A stretch of 64,000 bases of DNA, taken from JABDKJ01 sp964609215. Its GTDB lineage: Bacteria; Bacteroidota; Bacteroidia; Flavobacteriales_D; JABDKJ01. Below the pieces are notes generated by a model. That model saw nothing but the letters and a program-made list of their open reading frames with translations, ran no database searches and was not told the origin of the DNA. The stretch lies in contig CAZSQZ010000012.1 in NCBI GenBank assembly GCA_964609215.1, positions 46,802-110,801 of the forward strand, read 5' to 3'. The position numbers and the translations under genes are program-made. How positions within the stretch are numbered: position 1 is the first letter of the stretch; each line of letters begins with the position of its first letter. Below are positions 16,855-26,096 of this stretch, piece by piece.

Positions 16855-18961
16855 AATGGATTTTTCAAATATTAGTTTTCACGACTTTGCGATTGGAAAT
16901 GAAGAGTCTAAGCAAACCATGGAAACGTTGGAAGAAATTGAACTTCGTTCCCTCTATTTTAAGACTGACAGTAATTTCGAACACACTAAATTTGGAGCCG
17001 GAATAGCACCTTATTTGAGTGGCCCATATGCTTCTATGTATACGGTAAGACCCTGGACTATTCGTCAATATGCTGGATTCAGTACCGCTGAAGAATCAAA
17101 TGCTTTTTATCGAAGAAATCTAGCTGCAGGACAAAAAGGGCTTTCGGTAGCTTTTGATCTAGCAACGCACAGAGGGTACGATAGCGACCACCCAAGAGTT
17201 GAAGGTGATGTGGGCAAAGCGGGAGTCGCTATTGATTCCATTTTAGATATGGAAGTTTTATTTGATCAAATTCCGCTTGAAGATATTTCCGTTTCCATGA
17301 CCATGAATGGTGCGGTGCTTCCTATTATGGCTTTTTATATTGCCGCTGCAGAAGAGCAGGGTGTTGATCCAAAGAGTTTAAAGGGCACCATTCAAAATGA
17401 CATCCTTAAGGAGTTCATGGTGCGAAACACCTATATATATCCACCCGAACAAAGTATGCGGATTATTGGAGATATTTTCAAATATACTTCAGAAAATATG
17501 CCCAAGTTCAATTCTATTTCCGTCTCTGGTTATCACATGCATGAAGCAGGAGCACCAGCAGATCTGGAATTAGCTTATACGCTTGCAGATGGCTTAGAAT
17601 ATATTAAAACAGGAATTGATGCTGGTCTCAAAATAGATGAATTCGCTCCTAGAATCTCATTCTTCTGGGGAATTGGAATGAATCATTTTATGGAAATAGC
17701 CAAACTTAGAGCCGGACGTTTGCTTTGGGCCAAGTTGATCAAACAATTCGAACCTGAGAATCCTAAAAGTATGGCATTAAGAACGCACTGTCAGACTAGT
17801 GGATGGTCACTCACAGAACAAGACCCTTACAATAATGTTGCAAGAACAACCATAGAAGCAATGGCTGCTGTTCTGGGTGGAACACAATCGCTTCACACCA
17901 ATTCTTTAGATGAAGCAATTGCCCTACCAACTGATTTCTCAGCGCGAATAGCACGAAACACGCAGTTATTTATTCAGGAAGAAACAGACATTACTAAAGC
18001 TATTGATCCTTGGGCTGGTTCTTATTATGTAGAATACTTAACTGAGCAATTGGTCAAAAAAGCCTGGAGTCATATAACTGAAATTGAGAGTTTAGGTGGA
18101 ATGGCTAAAGCAATTGACTCTGGTTTACCAAAAATGAAGATCGAAGCCGCTGCTGCAAAGAGACAAGCCAGAATAGACTCTGGAAAGGAAATTATAGTTG
18201 GTGTAAACAAGTATCAAACTGAAGATGAATACGAATTAGATATTCTGGAAGTGGACAATTCAAAGGTAAGGGAAAGCCAATTAAATCGTCTCGCAAAGTT
18301 AAAAGCGGAAAGAAATGATAAAGAAGTACAAACGTGCTTAGCTGAAATTACAGAATCTGCAAAAACTGGTCAGGGCAACCTCTTGGCACTTTCGGTAAAA
18401 GCTGCTAAAGCAAGAGCAACACTTGGAGAAATTTCACTGGCCATTGAGAAGGTATTTGGGCGCTATAAAGCGAAAATAAATGCCATTTCAGGTGTATATT
18501 CGGCAGAGCTTATGAATAACAAATCTTTCCAAGAAGCATTAAATGCAACCGCAGATTTTAAAGAGAGAAATGGACGAAGGCCGAGAATTTTAGTTGCTAA
18601 AATGGGTCAGGATGGTCATGACAGAGGCGCGAAGGTTATTGCAACCTCTTTTGCTGATATTGGTTTCGATGTGGACATAGGACCTCTTTTTCAAACTCCA
18701 AAAGAAGTTGCGAAGCAGGCTATTGAGAACGATGTTCATATTCTCGGTGTTTCAAGTTTGGCCGGGGGGCATAAAACCCTTATTCCTCAGGTTATTGAAG
18801 AATTGAAAAAATACAAGAGAATTGACATAATGGTGATAGCAGGAGGTGTTATTCCAGAAAAAGATTACACATTCTTATTTGACGCAGGAGTCTCCTTTGT
18901 TTTTGGCCCTGGAACGAAAATTCCTAAAGCTGCATTGGAAATAATGAAAAAGCTCAAATAA
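16847..18961 (+). CDS. mutB: Methylmalonyl-CoA mutase, large (alpha) catalytic subunit
   Basis: A 704-residue B12 enzyme. The N-terminal TIM barrel contains RPWTIRQYAGFSTAEESN, SVAFDLATHRGYDSDHPR, SMTMNGAVLPIMAFY and RTHCQTSGWSLTEQDPYNN. The C-terminal Rossmann domain holds the base-off cobalamin motif DGHDRGAKVI (DxHxxG) and GVSSLAGGHKTL. All catalytic landmarks are intact, consistent with an active mutase when paired with the overlapping mutA product. No epimerase or MeaB chaperone gene is adjacent. Confidence 0.96.
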   Translation: MAKMDFSNISFHDFAIGNEESKQTMETLEEIELRSLYFKTDSNFEHTKFGAGIAPYLSGPYASMYTVRPWTIRQYAGFSTAEESNAFYRRNLAAGQKGLSVAFDLATHRGYDSDHPRVEGDVGKAGVAIDSILDMEVLFDQIPLEDISVSMTMNGAVLPIMAFYIAAAEEQGVDPKSLKGTIQNDILKEFMVRNTYIYPPEQSMRIIGDIFKYTSENMPKFNSISVSGYHMHEAGAPADLELAYTLADGLEYIKTGIDAGLKIDEFAPRISFFWGIGMNHFMEIAKLRAGRLLWAKLIKQFEPENPKSMALRTHCQTSGWSLTEQDPYNNVARTTIEAMAAVLGGTQSLHTNSLDEAIALPTDFSARIARNTQLFIQEETDITKAIDPWAGSYYVEYLTEQLVKKAWSHITEIESLGGMAKAIDSGLPKMKIEAAAAKRQARIDSGKEIIVGVNKYQTEDEYELDILEVDNSKVRESQLNRLAKLKAERNDKEVQTCLAEITESAKTGQGNLLALSVKAAKARATLGEISLAIEKVFGRYKAKINAISGVYSAELMNNKSFQEALNATADFKERNGRRPRILVAKMGQDGHDRGAKVIATSFADIGFDVDIGPLFQTPKEVAKQAIENDVHILGVSSLAGGHKTLIPQVIEELKKYKRIDIMVIAGGVIPEKDYTFLFDAGVSFVFGPGTKIPKAALEIMKKLK

Positions 18962-18993
18962 AAAAAGAGAACCCCAAACGGAATTCTCTTTTT
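18962..18993. terminator. Bidirectional terminator between mutB and susD
   Basis: A 10-bp A/T-rich stem (18962-18971 with 18984-18993) flanks a 12-base loop. An A run on one side and a T run on the other allow it to act on both convergent transcripts. It sits immediately after the mutB stop and 22 bp from the susD stop. Confidence 0.65.
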
Positions 18994-19015
18994 CAAATAC
19001 ATTCTAAACTAATAT

Positions 19016-20308
19016 TTATTGTTCAGCAATAGGTCTTGGAAATTGAACATGAACAACATCCCCAGGTCTATCCGTAGGAATTTGATCCAATCTTCCATAT
19101 CTTCTCATATCTATCCAACGGTGACCTTCACCGAAAAGAGAATATCTTCTCTGTTGTAAGATTTCATTTTCTAAATCAGCTGGGTCATTAGAACCAGTAT
19201 AGTTTCCTAAACTAGCAGCATTACGCACAATGTTAATTGCATTAACTGCCTCTCCAGGATTAGAAGCTATATTGGCTTCAGCATAAATCAAAATTAATTC
19301 TTCATTTCTGATTAAAGGAACACCATCAATATTAGAATTGTAAAGAGTAATTTGAAAATCGCCCTGTAAATCATCTGCAATAATTGTTGTTCCTAAATCT
19401 AGAGTCTTACTTGAAACTCTACTATCTCCGGCTTCTGCATCGTCAAAAAATTCTTGTTGAACTATATATCTATCGTTATCCGGAGTCGGAATATAGAATA
19501 ATGGGTTTGCCTGATCATTCCCAGAAAGACCGAAAGAATGATAAATACCGTCAAACATATCACCCGTAAGATTCATAAAAGAATCATCCAAAGCTGTAAG
19601 CGCTGTTGCATTATCATTTTGATATAAAGCTACTCTTGCTGCCAAAGCCCTATTGAATTGAGCAAATTCAGCAGGTGAATCAGCCAAAGTACTTACAAAC
19701 GCAAATTCAGCATTTGCCAAGTTTGAATTTGCATCATTCAAAATACTCATTATTCCGGAAAGGCCGTCTTGATAACCATTGGAATATGGACCTAAGTTAA
19801 ATGGATCAGAAGTATCCAAACGAATTCCGTTTTCATACTGTCTGTTCAATTCCAGAAGCATTTCATATGCCTGAACTGTTTTTGCCATTCCAAGATATCC
19901 ATTTCTCTGAGCATTTGAAATATCCGCATTGTTAGCAGCATTAATCAATACATGACCATTTCTAATGGATCTGTGACGTGCCGAAAAACTTCTTGTAGTT
20001 AAGAAACCATTATTATCTAAAATAGCGCCTTGCGCTCCTAATAACTCTCCAGTATACCTAGGATCGACATTATTTAAATCATAATATTCTCTTCCTACGA
20101 TATTCACGGTTTCATAGTGAAACTCCATATCATTTCTGATAACAGCTTCTAGACCTGAAACCAATAATTGTAAATCTGATAGAGCAGCTCCAGTCTCAAA
20201 GCTCTCTGCAGTAGGTCCGTTAGGATCTGCAATTGGATCCAATTCGCAAGCGTTCAGCCCAAAAACAAGAACTAAAAGCACTGCTATTCTATTCATCATA
20301 TTCTTCAT
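19016..20308 (-). CDS. RagB/SusD-family nutrient-binding lipoprotein
   Basis: A 430-residue surface lipoprotein: signal peptide with lipobox ...LNACE, alpha-helical SusD-like domains (TPR-like segments such as NGYLGMAKTVQAYEMLLELNRQY) and the C-terminal family hallmark RRYSLFGEGHRWIDMRRYGRL. SusD proteins lid the TonB-dependent SusC pore and bind the ligand. It lies 20 bp downstream of susC in the same transcript. At 430 residues it is rather short for the family. The ligand is unknown; no glycan hydrolase other than namZ is near. Confidence 0.92.
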   Translation of the reverse strand: MKNMMNRIAVLLVLVFGLNACELDPIADPNGPTAESFETGAALSDLQLLVSGLEAVIRNDMEFHYETVNIVGREYYDLNNVDPRYTGELLGAQGAILDNNGFLTTRSFSARHRSIRNGHVLINAANNADISNAQRNGYLGMAKTVQAYEMLLELNRQYENGIRLDTSDPFNLGPYSNGYQDGLSGIMSILNDANSNLANAEFAFVSTLADSPAEFAQFNRALAARVALYQNDNATALTALDDSFMNLTGDMFDGIYHSFGLSGNDQANPLFYIPTPDNDRYIVQQEFFDDAEAGDSRVSSKTLDLGTTIIADDLQGDFQITLYNSNIDGVPLIRNEELILIYAEANIASNPGEAVNAINIVRNAASLGNYTGSNDPADLENEILQQRRYSLFGEGHRWIDMRRYGRLDQIPTDRPGDVVHVQFPRPIAEQ

Positions 20309-20328
20309 GATAATTTTCTTTTTATTAA

Positions 20329-23298
20329 TTAAAAATTGGCTTTGATATGGAAATTTAAACGCTTAGAACTTGGGAAAGGTGTTACCTCAATATTGTTAGC
20401 TAAAACGTTTCCTCCAAAGTTTGATACCTCTGGGTCGTAACTATTATAATCAAAAATATTGATCAGGTTACTAGCCGAAATACCCAACTTGATTGATGCA
20501 GTTCCATCAGACCATCCTAGTGGAAAAGATCTATAAACTCCAATTTGTCTTAACCTTAGGTAACTAGCATCTTCGATCCAAGGAGATGCATTTCCAGCAA
20601 ACCACTCAGAAGTTCTAAATTCTCCATTACCTAGTACCCCTGCAGGGTCTAGAGTTACATCATCATAATCCCAGGTTGTTCCAGCTAGATCATAAAGAAG
20701 TGTGCTTAGATTGATATTATCACCTCCATTTTTCCAATGCCATAAAAAGTCCAAACTCCATTCTTTATAATTTAAAGAGTTTCTCCAGTTCATTTGGAAA
20801 TCAGGCTCAGCATCACCATATACCGCAAAACCATCTCCGTCAGGATCTAAAGTTGCTGCATCTTCTGGTCTTACTGTACCTACTAGCTGAGTAGCAGGCA
20901 TTCCTTCTTCAATTCTGAATTGTCCTAAACTCGCAGCAAATCCTCCTGTATTGAAAGGATCAACATTCAATTCAGTAACCTCAGATCTATTCATCCACCA
21001 ATTAATTCCTGTTGTCCAAGAAAGGTTTTCTTTTCTAATAATATTCGCATCTGCCGTAATCTCAAGGCCTTTATTCTGAAGTGAACCAGCATTTACCCAC
21101 TGTCTTGTAAATCCAGAAGAAGGCTCAATCTGATCCTGTAGTAATAATTCATCAATTGTTTTGATATAATAGGTAATACCTAATACAACCTTATCATCCG
21201 CAACACCTATATCTGCACCAAATTCTAACTCTTTTTGTCTTTCGGGAAGAATATTTGGATTCCCTAAAATACCTGCTGTATTTAAACCAGAGTTAACTCC
21301 TATAAATGTTGGAGCTAAAGTGTTAAATCTTGCACTAAATACTGGTGATCTTTGTGATTCACCGTAAGCGATTCTTGGTTTAAGCGTACTGATTTTTTCT
21401 GAAGGAGTAATTCCCAATTTAGGAAGGTTGAAAGCAACATTGGCTTTTGGATAAAAGAAAAGTTCATTGGCATCTCCATTATTAGTGGATTTATCTCCTC
21501 TAATCCCTAAAGTTACAAACACCTTCTCATCGAAATTAATTTCTTCTTGAATTACAAATCCTTTATTAATAAAAGATCTTCTTGTTTGATTAACTCCAAC
21601 ATTATCTGCTTGATCAACATTCGTTTGAGAACCAATCAAACCAGTTGCAGTAACCAAGTTGTTATCTAGATTTCCATCTTCTCTGGTAGCACCTGCGCTG
21701 GTTGTAAATGATATTCCAGAAGGACGATAATGAGACCATACCAAGAACCCTTGCATATTTGTATTCTGGTTTGTTGTATTACCAGCCAACAAAACACCTC
21801 TTAAAGATGAAGGATCTTGATAGAATGTCAAAGACTGAGGAAAAATACCTGTATTCTTTAGTGTGTAGGTATCCATACCACCTCTTGCTACGAACTTCAC
21901 ATTATTCTTTTCATCTCGGTATAAATTAAAGTTAGCGGTAACACCTCCAATAAACCTATCAACATTTTCTCTATTGGTAACGGTATTAACGGTCTCTAGA
22001 ACATTTGATCCTGCGCCTCCTGCCGGAAACACACCATTTTCATCTGGAAATAGGTTTTCCCAAGGTGCAGTAAACGCTAAAGCATAACCTACAGTAGTGT
22101 TGGTATTTCCGTTGTTAAAGAACCCTCTGTCAGCTTCAGAATCTATATAGTTCATAGATAAATCCACATCTAACCAATCGGTTACTTTCTGATCTAAGTT
22201 TAATCTAAATGAAGCTTTTTCATAACCAGTATTCTCAACGATTCCATCTTCATTTTTATATGTAGCTCCAAACTTATATTGCGTAACATCATTCCCACCT
22301 GAAATCTCTAATCTTGAAGTTGTATTGAGTCCAGTGTTATCATATAACTCCGCCTCGTAGTCTGTAATGCCATTTTGATTAAAAGTAGTAACTGCGTCTG
22401 GTCCAAAAGAATCTTCAACTCTTTGAGCATTCCAATCTCTTGTACCCAATAATGAAATTGGTCTTATTGTTCCGAATGTTTGAGATAAAGAAACTTTAGT
22501 CCTTCCTGCCTGACCTCTTTTTGTTGTTATGATAACAACTCCACCAGCAGCCTGACTTCCATAAATTGCAGCAGCAGATGCTCCTTTTAAAACTTCTATA
22601 CTCTCAATATCCTCTGGATCAATATCTGCGATTCGATTAGATGAATCATCTTGATTTGTAGAGGTATTTCCACCACCTGCGGCTTCTGATACAACATTTA
22701 CACCAGAGGAAATGGTTGAATTATTTAAGAAAACACCATCTATTATGTATAGCGGCTGTTGATTACCAAAAACTGAGGTCACACCTCTCATCTTTACAGA
22801 GAATCCACCACCAGGAGCACCAGAAGCAGACTTAATCTCCGCACCTGCAAACTGTCCTTGAAGCGCACCTTCCATTGTTTGCTGGTTTACAACTTCTGTT
22901 AATTCCTTAGCCGATACTCTTGCAACTGCATTAGCTGAGTTTCTTCTAGTTACAGTGGTCGCAAAACCATTAATAATTACCTCATCTAAACTATTAGAGG
23001 ATAAATTTAGAGTAACATCCATTGAGCTAGAAGCAGAAGTAACTTCTTTCGTAACTGATTCATATCCAATGAATGAAAAAACTAAAGTAGTTGGTGTGCT
23101 AGGTACCTGAATAGAGTACTTACCATCAATATCAGTAACCGTTCCCAACGCAGTTCCCTTAACCAACACAGTTGCGCCAATTAAAGTCTCATTTGTAGAA
23201 CCGTCTTTTACTGTTCCACTTACTGTAACCTGAGCCATGGAGTAGACCATACTCAAATTAAATACAGCAAGAATGCATAATCGTAATAAAATTTTCAT
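20329..23298 (-). CDS. SusC/RagA-family TonB-linked outer-membrane transporter
   Basis: A 989-residue TonB-dependent receptor. It has a signal peptide ending ...MVYSMAQ, a carboxypeptidase-D-like N-terminal domain (VSGTVKDGSTNETLIGATVLVKG, about residues 25-110) and a plug domain with the SusC signature (GVTSVFGNQQPLYIIDGV; IEVLKGASAAAIYGSQAAGGVVIITTK). A 22-strand-type barrel ends in an aromatic residue (NFHIKANF). It works with the adjacent SusD. No anti-sigma/ECF pair is present, so regulation is probably by other means. Confidence 0.95.
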   Translation of the reverse strand: MKILLRLCILAVFNLSMVYSMAQVTVSGTVKDGSTNETLIGATVLVKGTALGTVTDIDGKYSIQVPSTPTTLVFSFIGYESVTKEVTSASSSMDVTLNLSSNSLDEVIINGFATTVTRRNSANAVARVSAKELTEVVNQQTMEGALQGQFAGAEIKSASGAPGGGFSVKMRGVTSVFGNQQPLYIIDGVFLNNSTISSGVNVVSEAAGGGNTSTNQDDSSNRIADIDPEDIESIEVLKGASAAAIYGSQAAGGVVIITTKRGQAGRTKVSLSQTFGTIRPISLLGTRDWNAQRVEDSFGPDAVTTFNQNGITDYEAELYDNTGLNTTSRLEISGGNDVTQYKFGATYKNEDGIVENTGYEKASFRLNLDQKVTDWLDVDLSMNYIDSEADRGFFNNGNTNTTVGYALAFTAPWENLFPDENGVFPAGGAGSNVLETVNTVTNRENVDRFIGGVTANFNLYRDEKNNVKFVARGGMDTYTLKNTGIFPQSLTFYQDPSSLRGVLLAGNTTNQNTNMQGFLVWSHYRPSGISFTTSAGATREDGNLDNNLVTATGLIGSQTNVDQADNVGVNQTRRSFINKGFVIQEEINFDEKVFVTLGIRGDKSTNNGDANELFFYPKANVAFNLPKLGITPSEKISTLKPRIAYGESQRSPVFSARFNTLAPTFIGVNSGLNTAGILGNPNILPERQKELEFGADIGVADDKVVLGITYYIKTIDELLLQDQIEPSSGFTRQWVNAGSLQNKGLEITADANIIRKENLSWTTGINWWMNRSEVTELNVDPFNTGGFAASLGQFRIEEGMPATQLVGTVRPEDAATLDPDGDGFAVYGDAEPDFQMNWRNSLNYKEWSLDFLWHWKNGGDNINLSTLLYDLAGTTWDYDDVTLDPAGVLGNGEFRTSEWFAGNASPWIEDASYLRLRQIGVYRSFPLGWSDGTASIKLGISASNLINIFDYNSYDPEVSNFGGNVLANNIEVTPFPSSKRLNFHIKANF

Positions 23299-23322
23299 AA
23301 GTTGTTTAATTAGAATGTTCAG

Positions 23323-23353
23323 ACAATTCTAATAACAAAAGACTGGAACTACA
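23323..23353 (-). promoter_or_regulatory. Possible promoter for susC-susD
   Basis: On the minus strand, TTG (23351-23353) is followed after 20 bases by TAGAATTG (23323-23330), one mismatch from the TAnnTTTG element. It lies 24 bp before the susC start, in the 63-bp gap after namZ. It could give the sus pair its own transcription start. Confidence 0.35.
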
Positions 23354-23361
23354 AGAATTAT

Positions 23362-24552
23362 TTACTTAAAGTCTGTATAAAGCAAATATTTCTTCCTAAT
23401 TTCTTTGAAAGCTAAAAGATCTTGTTGCCATGAAGCTCTGATTTCTGTTTCATTTAAACCGTTACGAATTTGCACCTGAAGTTGCGCATTACCAGCCAGT
23501 TTATTGAAGAAGTTATTTTTATTAAAAAACACCTTATTATCAGGAAAAGATTTGTAAGTCTCAATCATCCAATACAAATACAGCCTTCTAGTATGGCGCA
23601 AGTAAAATGATCCAAAATTGCTTAAATCTACCCCTTTGCATTCCGCATCCTGAAGTTTCGGATATTTTGCACCTGGACCACTTCTAGGGGTAAAAACGAT
23701 ATCTCCATTAGTAAGCTCTGGGTGACCAATTTGCTGGAATGGTTTATCTGTGCCTCTTCCTACACTTATTATAGTCCCTTCAAAAAGAGCCAAAGATGGG
23801 TAAAGATATATACTGGTCATATTTGGCAAATTAGGTGAGGGCTTTACAGGCAATTTATAAAGGTCTTTATGTGTATAGTTCTCACATGAAATAACTTGCA
23901 AATCGCAAACTATTCCATTTTCCAGCCATCCCTCACCATTAATCATTTGTGCATATTCACCAATCGTCATTCCATGAACTAATGGCACTTCATGCATCCC
24001 AACAAAAGATTTAAACTGAGGCTTCAAAACTGGGCCATCAACATAAAAACCATTAGGATTAGGGCGGTCTAGCACCAACACCTTAATTCCAGATTCTGCG
24101 CAAGCTTCCATTACATAATGCATGGTAGATATATAAGTGTAGAATCTGACTCCAACATCCTGAATATCAAAAACAACTATATCTATACCTTCTAGCTGTT
24201 CCTTATTTGGTTTCTTATTTTTTCCGTACAAAGAGATAATTGAAAGACCAGTTTTCTCATCTATATTATCATCTACTTTCTCTCCGGCATCTGCAAAACC
24301 ACGAAAACCATGTTCTGGAGCAAATACATGCTGAATAGATATGTTATTATCAAGTAAAACATCAATTAGATGTTCATCACCAATAATACTGGATTGATTG
24401 GCCACTACAGCAACGGACTGATCTTTTAAAATGGGAAGGTATTGTTCCAATAAATCTGCCCCAACTTTTATGTCCTTTTTGTAAGCAGATTCAGGAATAA
24501 AATCATTTTGTGCGCTAATATCTTTTGCAAAAAGACCACAAAAAAGTAGCAT
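23362..24552 (-). CDS. namZ: Exo-beta-N-acetylmuramidase NamZ (DUF1343)
   Basis: A 396-residue exported protein of the DUF1343 family, of which NamZ releases terminal MurNAc from peptidoglycan fragments (GH171). Typical segments are KDQSVAVVANQSSI, FAPEHGFRG, DIVVFDIQDVGVRFYTYISTMHYVMEAC, VLDRPNPNG and EGTIISVGRGTDKPFQQIG. The frame is open to 24729, but the ATG at 24552 begins a plausible signal peptide (MLLFCGLFAKDISAQ), while the longer version would run antisense into the permease gene. A TTG a few codons further up (about 24588) is an alternative. It is followed by susC and susD on the same strand, hinting at muropeptide recycling or scavenging. Confidence 0.87.
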   Translation of the reverse strand: MLLFCGLFAKDISAQNDFIPESAYKKDIKVGADLLEQYLPILKDQSVAVVANQSSIIGDEHLIDVLLDNNISIQHVFAPEHGFRGFADAGEKVDDNIDEKTGLSIISLYGKNKKPNKEQLEGIDIVVFDIQDVGVRFYTYISTMHYVMEACAESGIKVLVLDRPNPNGFYVDGPVLKPQFKSFVGMHEVPLVHGMTIGEYAQMINGEGWLENGIVCDLQVISCENYTHKDLYKLPVKPSPNLPNMTSIYLYPSLALFEGTIISVGRGTDKPFQQIGHPELTNGDIVFTPRSGPGAKYPKLQDAECKGVDLSNFGSFYLRHTRRLYLYWMIETYKSFPDNKVFFNKNNFFNKLAGNAQLQVQIRNGLNETEIRASWQQDLLAFKEIRKKYLLYTDFK

Positions 24553-24595
24553 ATATTTTGCATACTTTGCAAGAGTATTTGAACTCAATAAAAAG

Positions 24596-26074
24596 TTGAA
24601 TTTAGAACGATTTATATCCAACAGAATTTTCAAGAAAACTGGAAGAATTTCTAGACCCATAGTTAAGTTAGCTACTCTAGGAATAGTTCTTGGAGTGGCT
24701 GTTATGTTTATCTCTTTATCTATTCTCATTGGCTTTCGTGAGGAAATTCAAAATAAAATTATCGGATTCGGATCGCACATACAAATCTCGAAAATTTCTT
24801 CTTCTCAAAATACTGAAGCGGAAAAAATTGAATTGAATTCCAAAATAATTTCCGATATACAAAGTCTTGATTATGTAGATCATATCCAAATTTATGCCAC
24901 AAAAGGTGCTTTAATTGAAAATAATGATGGTCTGGAAGGAATAGTGGTGAAAGGAATTTCAAAGGATTATAACTGGAGATTCTTGGAAGAACACCTCTTG
25001 GAAGGCAGAATCATTGAACTCAATGATTCCTCTGCCACAAACGAAATTTTAATTTCTAAAACTTTAGCCAATAAATTAAGCTTTGTTCTTAATGATAAAG
25101 CTTCTGTATATTTTATAAACAGTACGGAAGATTTTAGAGTTAGAAAGCTAAAAATTGTTGGCATTTTCTCCACTGATTTAGCAGAATTTGACAACCAACA
25201 AATCATTGGTGACATAAAGCATATTCGAAAAATCAATAATTGGGGAATTCGAGCTAATCTAGTGGCCAGGGATTCATTAAACAAGGGAGTTTATTTAAAG
25301 GCGGGTGCTTTTGGAGGAGATTTATTCTATAAATATTCATGGAGTAATCAATTGAGTGGTCCGGGACCTCATTTTATTAAGACCACAAAAGATACCTCTA
25401 TCTATGTTGTTGTCAACGATGATTCAGGGACTATTCCAGATACCGCATTTATTGAAATCGATTCAAATCAAAACTACACCATAAGCACTAGTGGCGGTAG
25501 TTATTCTAATTATATTGGTGGGTACGAAGTGCTTCTAAAGGATATTTCTAATCTGGAAGAGAAACAACTGGAAATTGATGATTTCGTCACCTATGATTTG
25601 ATAAGCAATAATTTTGAGAGCCTAAATAAAGAGCTTTTTTCATGGCTCGAAATGATTGGAGTTAACTCTCAAATAATTATCGTTTTGATGATTGTAGTTG
25701 CCATTATAAATATGACATCAACCATTATTATTATAATCCTAGAAAAAACAAAACTTATAGGTTTGCTAAAGGCACTAGGCACTGCAAATTGGAGCATAAG
25801 AAAGATATTTCTTTACAATGCCTCAAAAATGATTTTAAAGGGCCTAGTGCTAGGAAATATCATAGCCATTGGGCTTTTATTAATTCAAAAGCATTTTCAA
25901 ATTATAAAATTAAACCCTGAGAGTTATTCTCTTAGTGAGGTTCCGGTTGGATTAAACTGGACTTATTTTCTATTGCTGGATCTCGGTATTTTCGTGATTT
26001 GTATTAGTGTTTTACTTATACCTTCGTGGATAATTACAAAACTAGATCCTGTTAAAGCTTTACGCTTCAATTAA
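24596..26074 (+). CDS. FtsX/LolE-type ABC transporter permease
   Basis: A 492-residue inner-membrane permease of the MacB/LolC/E class: an N-terminal helix (LATLGIVLGVAVMFISLSILIGF), a large periplasmic domain (about residues 50-350) and three C-terminal helices of the FtsX fold, with the typical LLKALGTANWSIRKIFLYNA coupling-helix region. Such proteins, with a LolD-type ATPase, extract lipoproteins for outer-membrane delivery. The start is TTG: the N-terminal pattern NLERFISNRIF fits the family and no in-frame ATG lies upstream. It is divergent from namZ with only 43 bp between. Confidence 0.85.
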   Translation: MNLERFISNRIFKKTGRISRPIVKLATLGIVLGVAVMFISLSILIGFREEIQNKIIGFGSHIQISKISSSQNTEAEKIELNSKIISDIQSLDYVDHIQIYATKGALIENNDGLEGIVVKGISKDYNWRFLEEHLLEGRIIELNDSSATNEILISKTLANKLSFVLNDKASVYFINSTEDFRVRKLKIVGIFSTDLAEFDNQQIIGDIKHIRKINNWGIRANLVARDSLNKGVYLKAGAFGGDLFYKYSWSNQLSGPGPHFIKTTKDTSIYVVVNDDSGTIPDTAFIEIDSNQNYTISTSGGSYSNYIGGYEVLLKDISNLEEKQLEIDDFVTYDLISNNFESLNKELFSWLEMIGVNSQIIIVLMIVVAIINMTSTIIIIILEKTKLIGLLKALGTANWSIRKIFLYNASKMILKGLVLGNIIAIGLLLIQKHFQIIKLNPESYSLSEVPVGLNWTYFLLLDLGIFVICISVLLIPSWIITKLDPVKALRFN

Positions 26075-26096
26075 TTTCAACACATAGAATTAACAC

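Noticed and set aside
16865..17068. Small antisense frame at the start of mutB
   Set aside because: It lies fully inside a conserved enzyme gene and has no start context or domain support.
24553..24729. N-terminal extension of the namZ frame by 59 codons
   Set aside because: It would run antisense through the start of the permease gene, has no family likeness, and a proper signal peptide begins at 24552.
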